A stretch of 64,000 nucleotides of DNA from the NCBI RefSeq assembly GCF_964355755.1, contig NC_092671.1, forward strand, positions 16,275,501-16,339,500, given 5' to 3'. The notes below the pieces were generated by a model. That model worked only from the letters and a program-made list of their open reading frames with translations. It did not search any database and was not told where the DNA came from. Source of the stretch: Antedon mediterranea. Its lineage: Eukaryota > Echinodermata > Crinoidea > Comatulida > Antedonidae. Of this stretch, positions 24,891-38,596 are shown in pieces. Numbering within the stretch: position 1 is the first letter of the stretch; each line of letters begins with the position of its first letter. A program made the position numbers and the translations under genes.

Positions 24891-27800
24891 CTATTATAGT
24901 ACAGGGAAATTTCGAAAAATGGCCGATTGTCGAATAAATGGTTACTATTGCATAATAAACATGCGCAGAGACGAATAATGGGTTCTGCGCATGTCAATTG
25001 TGCTATAGTAACCAGTTTTGACATAAATGGTTACTATAGCATAATAAAAATGCGCAGAGGCGACTAATGGGTTCTGCGCATGTTAATTGTGCTATAGTAT
25101 CCAGTTGTATAGAAAAATAAAAAGGTCGAAAATTGGCCATTTAAAAAAAAAAATCCCTGTACCATAGTACAGGAAAATTTTCGAAAAATGGCCGATTTTC
25201 GACCCTTTTATTTTTTGACATAAGTAGTTACTATTGCATAATAAACATGCGCAGAGACGAATAATGGGTTCTGACGAATAATGGGTTCTGCTATAGTAAC
25301 CAGTTTTATCGAAAAATAAAAAGGTAGAAAATTGGCCATTTTTTTGAAAAAATCCCTGTACTAGTACAGGAAAATTTTCGAAAAATGGTGATTTTTTACC
25401 CTTTTGTTTTTGGATATAAATGGTTACTATTGCATAATTACCATGCGCATAGACGAATAATGGGTACTCCGCATGTCAATTGTGCTATAGTAACCAGTTT
25501 TTACATAAATTGTTACTATAGCATAATAAACATGCGCAGAGGCGACTAATGGGTTCTGCGCATGTCAATTGTTTTATCGAAAAATAAAAAGTTCGAAAAT
25601 TGGCCATTTTTTTTGAAAAAATCCCTGTACTATAATACAGGAAAATTTTCGAAAAATGGGCGATTTTCGACCCTTTTATTTTTTGACATAAATGGTTACT
25701 ATTGCATAATAACCATGCGCAGAGACGAATAATGGGTTCTACGCATGTCAATTGTGCTATAGTAACCAGTTTTGACATAAATTGTTACTATTGCATAATA
25801 AACATGCGAAGAGGTGACTAATGTGTTCTGCGCATGTCAATTGTGCTATAGTAACCAGTTTTATCGAAAAATAAAAAGGTCGAAAATTGGCCATTTTTTG
25901 GAAAAAATCCCTGTACTATAGTACAGGAAAATTTTCAAAAAATGGCCGATTTTCGAAACTTTTATTTTTTGACATATATAGTTACTACTGCATAATAACC
26001 ATGCGCAGAGACGAATAATGGGTTCTACGCATGTCAATTGTGCTATAGTAACCAGTTTTGACATAAATTGTTACTATTGCATAATAAACATGCGAAGAGG
26101 TGACTAATGGGTTCTGCGCATGTCAATTGTGCTATAGTAGCCAGTTTTATCGAAAATAAAAAGGTCGAAAATTGGCAATTTTTATTAAAAAATCCCTGTA
26201 CTATAGTACAGGAAAATTTTCAAAAAATGGTGATTTTTGACCCTTTTATTTTTTGATATAAATGGTTACTATTGCATAATAAACATGCGCAGAGACGAAT
26301 AATGGGTTCTGCGCATGTCAATTGTGCTATAGTAACCAGTTTTATCGAAAAATAAAAAGGTCGAAAATTGGCAATTTTTTTGAAAAAATCCCTGTTTCGA
26401 AAATTTTCGAAAAATGGTGATTTTTTACCCTTTTATTTTTTGATATAAATGGTTACTATTGCATAATAAACATGCGCAGAGACGAATAATTGGTTCTGCG
26501 CATGTCAATTGTGCTATAGTAACCAGTTTTGCCATAAATGGTTACTATAGCATAATAAACATGCGCAGAGGCGACTAATGGGTTCTGCGCATGTTAATTG
26601 TGCTATAGTAGCCAGTTTATCGAAAATAAAAAGGTTGAAAATTGGCCATTTTTTTGAAAAAAATCCCGTACTATAGTACAGGGAAATTTCCGAAAACTGA
26701 CAGATTTTCGACCCTTTTATTTTTTTGACATAAATGGTTACTATTGCATAATACACATGCGAAGAGGCGACTAATGGGTTCTGCGCATGTTAATTGTGCT
26801 ATAGTAACCAGTTTTATCGAAAAATAAAAAGGTAGAAAATTGGCCATTTTTTTTGAAAAAATCCCTGTACTATAGTACAGGAAAATTTTCGAAAAATGGT
26901 GATTTTTTACCCTTTTATTTTTGGATATAAATGGTTACTATTGCATAATTACCATGCGCATAGACGAATAATGGGTTCTGCGCATGTCAATTGTGCTATA
27001 GTAACCAGTTTTGACATAAATTGTTACTATAGCATAATAAACATGCGCAGAGGCGACTAATGGGTTCTGCGCATGTCAATTGTGCTATAGTAACCAGTTT
27101 TATCGAAAAATAAAAAGTTCGAAAATTGGCCATTTTTTTTTAAAAAATCCCTGTACTATAATACAGGAAAATTTTCGAAAAATGGGCGATTTTCAACCCT
27201 TTTATTTTTTGACATAAATGGTTACTATTGCATAATAACCATGCGCATAGACGAATAATGGGTTCTGCGCATGTCAATTGTGCTATAGTAACCAGTTTTG
27301 ACATAAATTGTTACTATTGCATAATAAACATGCGAAGAGGTGACTAATGGGTTCTGCGCATGTCAATTGTGCTATAGTAACCAGTTTTATCGAAAAATAA
27401 AAAGGTCGAAAATTGGCAATTTTTTTGAGAAAATCCCTGTACTTTAGTACAGGAAAATTTTCGAAAAATGGCCGATTTTCGACCCTTTTATTTTTTGACA
27501 TAAATGGTTACTACTGCATAATAAACATGCGCAGAGACGAATAATTGGTTTTGCGCATGTCAATTGTGCTATAGTAACCAGTTTTGATATAAATGGTTAC
27601 TATAGCATAATAAACATGCGCAGAGGCGACTAATGTGTTCTGCACATGTTAATTGTGCTATAGTAGCCAGTTTTATCGAAAATAAAAAGGTCGAAAATTG
27701 GCAATTTTTATGAAAAAATTCCTGTACTATAGTACAGGAAAATTTTCAAAAAATTGTGATTTTTGACCCTTTTATTTTTTGACATAAATGGTTACTATTG

Positions 27801-30800
27801 CATAATAACCATGCGCATAGACGAATAATGGGTTCTGCGCATGTCAATTGTGCTATAGTAACCAGTTTTGACATAAATTTTTACTATTGCATAATAAACA
27901 TGCGAAGAGGTGACTAATGGGTTCTGCGCATGTCAATTGTGCTATAGTAGCCAGTTTTATCGAAAATAAAAAGGTCGAAAATTGGCCATTTTTTTGAAAA
28001 AAATCCCGTACTATAGTACAGGGAAATTTCCGAAAACTGACAGATTTTCGACCCTTTTATTTTTTGACATAAATGGTTTCTATTGCATAATACACATGCG
28101 AACGGGCGACTAATGGGTTCTGCGCATGTTAATTGTGCTATACTAACCAGTTTTATCGAAAAATAAAAAGGTCGAAAATTGGCCATTTTTTTTTTTGAAA
28201 AAGTCCCTGTATTATAATACAGGAAAATTTTCGAAAAATGGGCGATTTTCGACTCTTTTATTTTTTGACATAAATGGTTACTATTGCATAATAACCATGC
28301 GCATAGACGAATAATGAGTTCTGCGCATGTCAATTGTGCTATAGTTACCAGTTTTGACATAAATTGTTACTATTGCATAATAAACATGCGAAGAGGTGAC
28401 TAATGGGTTCTGCGCATGTTAATTGTGCTATAGTAGCCAGTTTTATCGAAAATAAAAAGGTCGAAAATTGGCAATTTTTATGAAAAAATTCCTGTACTAT
28501 AGTACAGGAAAATTTTCAAAAAATGTTCATTTTTTACCCTTTTATTTTTTGACATAAATGGTTACTATTGCATAATAACCATGCGCATAGACGAATAATG
28601 GGTTCTGCGCATGTCAATTGTGCTATAGTAACCAGTTTTGACATAAATTTTTACTATTGCATAATAAACATGCGAAGAGGTGACTAATGGGTTCTGCGCA
28701 TGTCAATTGTGCTATAGTAGCCAGTTTTATCGAAAATAAAAAGGTCGAAAATTGGCCATTTTTTGGAAAAAATCTTTGTACTATTTTACAGGAAAATTTT
28801 CAAAAAATGGCCGATTTTCGACACTTTTATTTTTTGACATAAATAGTTACTACTGCATAATAACCATGCGCAGAGACGAATAATGGGTTCTGCGCATGTC
28901 AATTGTGCTATAGTAACCAGTTTTGACATAAATTGTTACTATTGCATAATAAACATGCGAAGAGGTGACTAATGGGTTCTGCGCATGTCAATTGTGCTAT
29001 AGTAGCCAGTTTTATCGAAAATAAAAAGGTCGAAAATTGGCAATTTTTATTAAAAAATCCCTGTACTATAGTACAGGAAAATTTTCAAAAAATGGTGATT
29101 TTTGACCCTTTTATTTTTTGATATAAATGGTTACTATTGCATAATAAACATGCGCAGAGACGAATAATGGGTTCTGCGCATGTCAATTGTGCTATAGTAA
29201 CCAGTTCTATCGAAAAATAAAAAGGTCGAAAATTGGCAATTTTTTTGAAAAAATCCCTGTTTCGAAAATTTTCGAAAAATGGTGATTTTTTACCCTTTTA
29301 TTTTTTGATATAAATGGTTACTATTGCATAATAAACATGCGCAGAGACGAATAATTGGTTCTGCGCATGTCAATTGTGCTATAGTAACCAGTTGTGCCAT
29401 AAATGGTTACTATAGCATAATAAACATGCGCAGAGGCGACTAATGGGTTCTGCGCATGTTAATTGTGCTATAGTAGCCAGTTTATCGAAAATAAAAAGGT
29501 TGAAAATTGGCCATTTTTTTGAAAAAAATCCCGTACTATAGTACAGGGAAATTTCCGAAAACTGACAGATTTTCGACCCTTTTATTTTTTTGACATAAAT
29601 GGTTACTATTGCATAATACACATGCCAAGAGGCGACTAATGGGTTCTGCGCATGTTAATTGTGCTATAGTAACCAGTTTTATCGAAAAATAAAAAGGTAG
29701 AAAATTGGCCATTTTTTTTGAAAAAATCCCTGTACTATAGTACAGGAAAATTTTCGAAAAATGGTGATTTTTTACCCTTTTATTTTTTGATATAAATGGT
29801 TACTATTGCATAATTACCATGCGCATAGACGAATAATGGGTTCTGCGCATGTCAATTGTGCTATAGTAACCAGTTTTGACATAAATTGTTACTATAGCAT
29901 AATAAACATGCGAAGAGGCGACTAATGGGTTCTGCGCATGTCAATTGTGCTATAGTAACCAGTTTTATCGAAAAATAAAAAGTTCGAAAATTGGCCATTT
30001 TTTTTGAAAAAATCCCTGTACTATAATACAGGAAAATTTTCGAAAAATGGGCGATTTTCAACCCTTTTATTTTTTGACATAAATGGTTACTATTGCATAA
30101 TAACCATGCGCATAGACGAATAATGGGTTCTGCGCATGTCAATTGTGCTATAGTAACCAGTTTTGACATAAATTGTTACTATTGCATAATAAACATGCGA
30201 AGAGGTGACTAATGGGTTCTGCGCATGTCAATTGTGCTATAGTAACCAGTTTTATCGAAAAATAAAAAGGTCGAAAATTGGCAATTTTTTTGAGAAAATC
30301 CCTGTACTTTAGTACAGGAAAATTTTCGAAAAATGGCCGATTTTCGACCCTTTTATTTTTTGACATAAATGGTTACTACTGCATAATAAACATGCGCAGA
30401 GACGAATAATTGGTTCTGCGCATGTCAATTGTGCTATAGTAGCCAGTTTTATCGAAAATAAAAAGGTCGAAAATTGGCAATTTTTATTAAAAAATCCCTG
30501 TACTATAGTACAGGAAAATTTTCAAAAAATGGTGATTTTTGACCCTTTTATTTTTTGATATAAATGGTTACTATTGCATAATAAACATGCGCAGAGACGA
30601 ATAATGGGTTCTGCGCATGTCAATTGTGCTATAGTAACCAGTTCTATCGAAAAATAAAAAGGTCGAAAATTGGCAATTTTTTTGAAAAAATCCCTGTTTC
30701 GAAAATTTTCGAAAAATGGTGATTTTTTACCCTTTTATTTTTTGATATAAATGGTTACTATTGCATAATAAACATGCGCAGAGACGAATAATTGGTTCTG

Positions 30801-33800
30801 CGCATGTCAATTGTGCTATAGTAACCAGTTGTGCCATAAATGGTTACTATAGCATAATAAACATGCGCAGAGGCGACTAATGGGTTCTGCGCATGTTAAT
30901 TGTGCTATAGTAGCCAGTTTATCGAAAATAAAAAGGTTGAAAATTGTCCATTTTTTTGAAAAAAATCCCGTACTATAGTACAGGGAAATTTCCGAAAACT
31001 GACAGATTTTCGACCCTTTTATTTTTTTGACATAAATGGTTACTATTGCATAATACACATGCGAAGAGGCGACTAATGGGTTCTGCGCATGTTAATTGTG
31101 CTATAGTAACCAGTTTTATCGAAAAATAAAAAGGTAGAAAATTGGCCATTTTTTTTGAAAAAATCCCTGTACTATAGTACAGGAAAATTTTCGAAAAATG
31201 GTGATTTTTTACCCTTTTATTTTTTGATATAAATGGTTACTATTGCATAATTACCATGCGCATAGACGAATAATGGGTTCTGCGCATGTCAATTGTGCTA
31301 TAGTAACCAGTTTTGACATAAATTGTTACTATAGCATAATAAACATGCGAAGAGGCGACTAATGGGTTCTGCGCATGTCAATTGTGCTATAGTAACCAGT
31401 TTTATCGAAAAATAAAAAGTTCGAAAATTGGCCATTTTTTTTGAAAAAATCCCTGTACTATAATACAGGAAAATTTTCGAAAAATGGGCGATTTTCAACC
31501 CTTTTATTTTTTGACATAAATGGTTACTATTGCATAATAACCATGCGCATAGACGAATAATGGGTTCTGCGCATGTCAATTGTGCTATAGTAACCAGTTT
31601 TGACATAAATTGTTACTATTGCATAATAAACATGCGAAGAGGTGACTAATGGGTTCTGCGCATGTCAATTGTGCTATAGTAACCAGTTTTATCGAAAAAT
31701 AAAAAGGTCGAAAATTGGCAATTTTTTTGAGAAAATCCCTGTACTTTAGTACAGGAAAATTTTCGAAAAATGGCCGATTTTCGACCCTTTTATTTTTTGA
31801 CATAAATGGTTACTACTGCATAATAAACATGCGCAGAGACGAATAATTGGTTCTGCGCATGTCAATTGTGCTATAGTAACCAGTTTTGATATAAATGGTT
31901 ACTATAGCATAATAAACATGCGCAGAGGCGACTAATGTGTTCTGCGCATGTTAATTGTGCTATAGTAGCCAGTTTTATCGAAAATAAAAAGGTCGAAAAT
32001 TGGCAATTTTTATGAAAAAATTCCTGTACTATAGTACAGGAAAATTTTCAAAAAATTTTGATTTTTGACCCTTTTATTTTTTGACATAAATGGTTACTAT
32101 TGCATAATAACCATGCGCATAGACGAATAATGGGTTCTGCGCATGTCAATTGTGCTATAGTAACCAGTTTTGACATAAATTTTTACTATTGCATAATAAA
32201 CATGCGAAGAGGTGACTAATGGGTTCTGCGCATGTCAATTGTGCTATAGTAGCCAGTTTTATCGAAAATAAAAAGGTCGAAAATTGGCCATTTTTTTGAA
32301 AAAAATCCCGTACTATAGTACAGGGAAATTTCCGAAAACTGACAGATTTTCGACCCTTTTATTTTTTGACATAAATGGTTTCTATTGCATAATACACATG
32401 CGAACGGGCGACTAATGGGTTCTGCGCATGTTAATTGTGCTATAGTAACCAGTTTTATCGAAAAATAAAAAGGTCGAAAATTGGCCATTTTTTTTTTTTG
32501 AAAAAGTCCCTGTACTATAATACAGGAAAATTTTCGAAAAATGGGCGATTTTCGACTCTTTTATTTTTTGACATAAATGGTTACTATTGCATAATAACCA
32601 TGCGCATAGACGAATAATGAGTTCTGCGCATGTCAATTGTGCTATAGTTACCAGTTTTGACATAAATTGTTACTATTGCATAATAAACATGCGAAGAGGT
32701 GACTAATGGGTTCTGCGCATGTTAATTGTGCTATAGTAGCCAGTTTTATCGAAAATAAAAAGGTCGAAAATTGGCAATTTTTATGAAAAAATTCCTGTAC
32801 TATAGTACAGGAAAATTTTCAAAAAATGTTCATTTTTTACCCTTTTATTTTTTGACATAAATGGTTACTATTGCATAATAACCATGCGCATAGACGAATA
32901 ATGGGTTCTGCGCATGTCAATTGTGCTATAGTAACCAGTTTTGACATAAATTTTTACTATTGCATAATAAACATGCGAAGAGGTGACTAATGGGTTCTGC
33001 GCATGTCAATTGTGCTATAGTAGCCAGTTTTATCGAAAATAAAAAGGTCGAAAATTGGCCATTTTTTTGAAAAAAATCCCATACTATAGTACAGGGAAAT
33101 TTCCGAAAACTGACAGATTTTCGACCCTTTTATTTTTTGACATAAATGGTTACTATTGCATAACACACATGCGAAGAGGCGACTAATGGGTTCTGCGCAT
33201 GTTAATTGTGCTATAGTAACCAGTTTTATCGAAAAATAAAAAGGTAGAAAATTGGCCATTTTTTTGAAAAAATCCCGTACTATAGTACAGGGAAATTTCC
33301 GAAAACTGACAGATTTTCGACCCTTTTATTTTTTGACATAAATGGTTTCTATTGCATAATACACATGCGAACGGGCGACTAATGGGTTCTGCGCATGTTA
33401 ATTGTGCTATAGTAACCAGTTTTATCGAAAAATAAAAAGGTCGAAAATTGGCCATTTTTTTTTTTGAAAAAGTCCCTGTACTATAATACAAGAAAATTTT
33501 CGAAAAATGGGCGATTTTCGACCCTTTTATTTTTTGACATAAATGGTTACTATTGCAAAATAACCATGCGCATAGACGAATAATGGGTTCTGCGCATGTC
33601 AATTGTGCTATAGTTACCAGTTTTGACATAAATTGTTACTATTGTATAATAAACATGCGAAGAGGTGACTAATGGGTTCTGCGCATGTCAATTGTGCTAT
33701 AGTAACCAGTTTTATCGAAAAATAAAAAGGTCGAAAATTGGAAATTTTTTTGAAAAAATCCCTGTACTAAAGTACAGGAAAATTTTCGAAAATTTGCCGA

Positions 33801-36626
33801 TTTTCGACCCTGTTATTTTTTGACATAACTAGTTACTACTGCATAATAAACATGCGCAGAGACGAATAATTGGTTCTGCGCATGTCAATTGTGCTATAGT
33901 AACCAGTTTTGACATAAATGGTTACTATAGCATAATAAACATGCGCAGAGGCGACTAATGGGTTCTGCGCATGTTAATTGTGCTATAGTAGCCAGTTTTA
34001 TCGAAAATAAAAAGGTCGAAAATTGGCAATTTTTATGAAAAAATTCCTGTACTATAGTACAGGAAAATTTTCAAAAAATGGTCATTTTTGACCCTTTTAT
34101 TTTTTGACATAAATGGTTACTATTGCATAATAACCATGCGCATAGACGAATAATGGGTTCTGCGCATGTCAATTGTGCTATAGTAACCAGTTTTGACATA
34201 AATTTTTACTATTGCATAATAAACATGCGAAGAGGTGACTAATGGGTTCTGCGCATGTCAATTGTGCTATAGTAGCCAGTTTTATCGAAAATAAAAAGGT
34301 CGAAAATTGGCCATTTTTTTGAAAAAAAATCCCGTACTATAGTACAGGGAAATTTCCGAAAACTGACAGATTTTCGACCCTTTTATTTTTTGACATAAAT
34401 GGTTACTATTGCATAACACACATGCGAAGAGGCGACTAATAGGTTCTGCGCATGTTAATTGTGCTATAGTAACCAGTTTTATCGAAAAATAAAAAGGTAG
34501 AAAATTGGCCATTTTTTTGAAAAAATCCCTGTACTAGTACAGAAAAATTTTCGAAAAATGGTGATTTTTTACCCTTTTGTTTTTGGATATAAATGGTTAC
34601 TATTGCATAATTACCATGCGCATAGACGAATAATGGGTACTCCACATGTCAATTGTGCTATAGTAACCAGTTTTTACATAAATTGTTACTATAGCATAAT
34701 AAACATGCGCAGAGGCGACTAATGGGTTCTGCGCATGTCAATTGTGCTATAGTAACCAGTTTTATCGAAAAATAAAAAGTTCGAAAATTGGCCATTTTTT
34801 TTGAAAAATCCCTGTACTATAATACAGGAAAATTTTCAAAAAATGGGCGATTTTCGACACTTTTATTTTTTGACATAAATGGTTACTATTGCATAATAAC
34901 CATGCGCATAGACGAATAATGGGTTCTGCGCATGTCAATTGTGCTATAGAAACCAGTTTTGACATAAATTGTTACTATTGCATAATAAACATGCGAAGAG
35001 GTGACTAATGTGTTCTGCGCATGTCAATTGTGCTATAGTAACCAGTTTTATCGAAAAATAAAAAGGTCGAAAATTGGCCATTTTTTGGAAAAAATCTTTG
35101 TACTATAGTACAGGAAAATTTTCAAAAAATGGCCGATTTTCGACACTTTTATTTTTTGACATAAATAGTTACTACTGCATAATAACCATGCGCAGAGACG
35201 AATAATGGGTTCTGCGCATGTCAATTGTGCTATAGTAACCAGTTTTGACATAAATTGTTACTATTGCATAATAAACATGCGAAGAGGTGACTAATGGGTT
35301 CTGCGCATGTCAATTGTGCTATAGTAGCCAGTTTTATCGAAAATAAAAAGGTCGAAAATTGGCAATTTTTATTAAAAAATCCCTGTACTATAGTACAGGA
35401 AAATTTTCAAAAAATGGTGATTTTTGACCCTTTTATTTTTTGATATAAATGGTTACTATTGCATAATAAACATGCGCAGAGACGAATAATGGGTTCTGCG
35501 CATGTCAATTGTGCTATAGTAACCAGTTCTATCGAAAAATAAAAAGGTCGAAAATTGGCAATTTTTTTGAAAAAATCCCTGTTTCGAAAATTTTCGAAAA
35601 ATGGTGATTTTTTACCCTTTTATTTTTTGATATAAATGGTTACTATTGCATAATAAACATGCGCAGAGACGAATAATTGGTTCTGCGCATGTCAATTGTG
35701 CTATAGTAACCAGTTTTGCCATAAATGGTTACTATAGCATAATAAACATGCGCAGAGGCGACTAATGGGTTCTGCGCATGTTAATTGTGCTATAGTAGCC
35801 AGTTTATCAAAAATAAAAAGGTTGAAAATTGGCCATTTTTTTGAAAAAAATCCCGTACTATAGTACAGGGAAATTTCCGAAAACTGACAGATTTTCGACC
35901 CTTTTATTTTTTGACATAAATGGTTACTATTGCATAATACACATGCGAAGAGGCGACTAATGGGTTCTGCGCATGTTAATTGTGCTATAGTAACCAGTTT
36001 TATCGAAAAATAAAAAGGTAGAAAATTGGCCATTTTTTTTGAAAAAATCCCTGTACTATAGTACAGGAACATTTTCGAAAAATGGTGATTTTTTACCCTT
36101 TTATTTTTTGATATAAATGGTTACTATTGCATAATTACCATGCGCATAGACGAATAATGGGTTCTGCGCATGTCAATTGTGCTATAGTAACCAGTTTTGA
36201 CATAAATTTTTACTATTGCATAATAAACATGCGAAGAGGTGACTAATGGGTTCTGCGCATGTCAATTGTGCTATAGTAACCAGTTTTATCGAAAAATAAA
36301 AAGGTCGAAAATTGGCAATTTTTTTGAAAAAATCCCTTTACTATAGTACCGGAAAATTTTCGAAAAATGGCCGATTTTCGACCCTTTTATTTTTTGACAT
36401 AAATAGTTACTACTGCATAATAAACATGCGCAGAGACGAATAATTGGTTCTGCGCATGTCAATTGTGCTATAGTAACCAGTTTTGACATAAATGGTTACT
36501 ATAGCATAATAAACATGCGCAGAGGCGACTAATGGGTTCTGCGCATGTTAATTGTGCTATAGTAGCCAGTTTTATCGAAAATAAAAAGGTCGAAAATTGG
36601 CCATTTTTTTGAAAAAATCCCTGTAC
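24890..36626. repeat. Palindromic satellite array, about 286-bp units, with higher-order repeats
   Basis: About 11.7 kb of head-to-tail units. A long unit (about 286 bp) has two hairpins of the form TGGTTACTAT...ATGCGCAGA...TCTGCGCATG...ATAGTAACCA. It also has one larger palindrome running from AAAAAGGTCGAAAATTGGCC through the centre CCCTGTACTATAGTACAGGG to ATGGCCGATTTTCGACCC. Short units (about 195 bp) lack one hairpin. Units start (TATCGAAAA...) for example at about 25860, 26147, 26341 and 26619. Exact recurrences at offsets of 1437, 2865 and 4302 bp show higher-order repeats. Minus-strand ORFs of 60-148 codons repeating SKLVTIAQLTCAEPIIRLCA are translations of the repeat, not genes. Confidence 0.95.
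29205..31860. repeat. 1437-bp higher-order repeat, two tandem copies (second partial)
   Basis: The rare variant GTTGTGCCATAAATGG occurs at 29391 and 30828, exactly 1437 bp apart. The centre-deleted variant CCTGTTTCGAAAATTTTCG occurs at 29256 and 30693 with the same offset. Each period holds six units, mixing long and short types. Similarity to the first copy ends near 31855, where the second copy instead continues as in 27541 onward (offset about 4302). Confidence 0.85.
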
Positions 36627-36890
36627 CATATAGAAGATACATTTCTAGGACAACGGCAGACCTCAGCACACATTGTCAGGCAGGATGGTGATCCCATTTA
36701 TGGCTGATAGACTGCGGTGAAGAAGGCAACGGGAAACCACATCACTATCATTTTTTCCAAGAACAATTATGAAGTGTCACAATTCAAGAATGAAAGCTAA
36801 CGGCGTAAAGGGGGTACATCCATCGTATGAAGGAGGCTCCTCGCCCGGTAGGGTGTCTCATGTGCGACAGGTGGAGCTCGACCGTCATAA

Positions 36891-38594
36891 AGCTACGTCC
36901 GCAATAGAAGTACAATCAGACTAGGAACGTGGAATGTGAGGACCTTGTATCAAGATGGCAAACTTGAAAGTGTTAAGCAGGAAATGATGAGACTCAACAT
37001 CAATATATTAGGGATAAATGAAACTCATTGGACAAATAATGGTGAATTTATGATTGATGATTACAAGATGATTTACGCTGGAGGAGACAAACATGAAAAA
37101 GGTGTAGGGTTGCTTTTGGATAGTGATATGGCTAAATGTATGCTGGGCTATTGGGCTGTGAGTGAAAGAGTTATGCTGGTCAAACTGCAGGGACAACCCT
37201 TCAATATCTCTATCATAGTGGTTTATGCTCCTACAGCTGACAGCACAGATGAAGAAATAGATAACTTTTATGCGACCTTAGACCAGGCCAAATCTCAATG
37301 CAAATCAGATGAGATAAATATCATCATGGGTGATCTGAATGCAAAGGTTGGCCATGGACAGGATGGAAACACAGTTGGAGAGCATGGGATTGGTGAAAGA
37401 AATGAGCGTGGTGATAGATGGGTGAACTGGTGTAAAGCTAAGGATATGACCATAACAAATACATGGTTCAAAGAGCATCCCAGACGAATATACACATGGA
37501 AGAGCCCTGGTGATGTGACGAGAAACCAGATTGACTACATTGCAGTAAACAGTAGGTGTAAAAGGGCAGTGACTCATGCAAAAACATACCCAGGGGCAGA
37601 TTGTGGAAGTGACCACATTCCAGTTGTTTGCACACTTCAATCAAAGTTAAAAAAGGTGAAGAAAGCCAAAAATGTACAGAAATTAGACTTTGAGCAGCTA
37701 AACAGTCCGGAGATCCGTATGGAATATTCAATTCAAGTGAAGAATAAGTTTGACATCCTTGTAGATGAAGGTGAAGAGATTACGTGGGATACAATAAAAG
37801 ACATCCTTGTTGAGACAGCCAAAGAATCCTTACCCAAGAAAGAGAGAAGAAGGAAGAACAAATTGGTGTCCGAAGAGATACTATCAATGATGAGGGATAG
37901 ACAGAAGATTAGTAGTAGATCAAGTAAAGAATATAAAAATCTAGATAGAGAAATTAAGCAAAAGTGCAGGGAGGCAAAAGAAAAGTGGCTCAACACCCAG
38001 TGTGAGGAGATTGAGAGTGGACTAGAGAACAACAACCACAAGATTTATCAGAGACTTAATGAGATCACTGGAAGGAAGTCTGGCTGCTCAAACTCTGGAT
38101 GCATTAAGGCAAAGGATGGAACAATGCTTGTTGAAAAGACTGATATTTTGAAAAGATGGACAGAGTATATCGGGAAGCTGTTTTTTGATGTTAGACAAGC
38201 AATGCCAAGCTTTCCTGACTCAGAAGAAGGACCAAAGATCTTGAAAGCAGAAGTACGAACAGCAATCAAGATGTTGAGGAAGAATAAGGCGGCAGGACTG
38301 GATGGTGTAGTCATTGAGATTATTGAGGCATTAGAAGAGTATGGAGTGGAAAAGTTAACTGAAGTGATCAATAAGATATATGAGGATGGAAGTTTCCCTG
38401 AGGACTTGAGTAAGTCCATTTTTATTGCCCTTCCGAAGAAACCAGGTGCTGTAGAGTGTGAAAAACATCGTACAATCAGCCTCATGAGTCATGTCACCAA
38501 GATCATTCTGAGGATACTACTTATGAGAGCAAGAAGTAGATTAAAACCAGAGATTGGGAGTGAGCAGTTTGGTTTTGTAAAGGATTCAGGCACT
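36891..38594 (+). pseudogene. RTE ORF, endonuclease and N-terminal reverse transcriptase (frame-broken)
   Basis: The frame is open from a stop at 36888 and begins with LGTWNVRTLYQDGK, the conserved start of the RTE-type endonuclease. No ATG precedes this; the codon at 36936 is GTG and the first ATG is at 36984. Counting from 36936, EEP/APE endonuclease motifs are NETHW (28-32, metal-binding Glu), YAPTAD (97-102), GDLNA (132-136), RIYTWKSPG (184-192), QIDYI (198-202) and GSDHIPV (224-230, catalytic Asp-His). They nick target DNA to prime reverse transcription. A basic linker leads into early RT motifs: KNKAAGLDG, ALPKKPG, then HRTISLM and EQFGFVKDSGT. Two extra bases (38595-38596) shift the frame, giving a stop at 38613. 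The endonuclease half looks intact. Confidence 0.9.
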
Positions 38595-38596
38595 AT

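Noticed and set aside
24818-36489. Some twenty-five similar minus-strand ORFs (60-148 codons) that look like a protein family with SKLVTIAQLTCAEP motifs
   Set aside because: They are translations of one tandem satellite in one frame; they start and stop at the same points in each unit, overlap palindromes, and have no coding bias or variation pattern of protein evolution.
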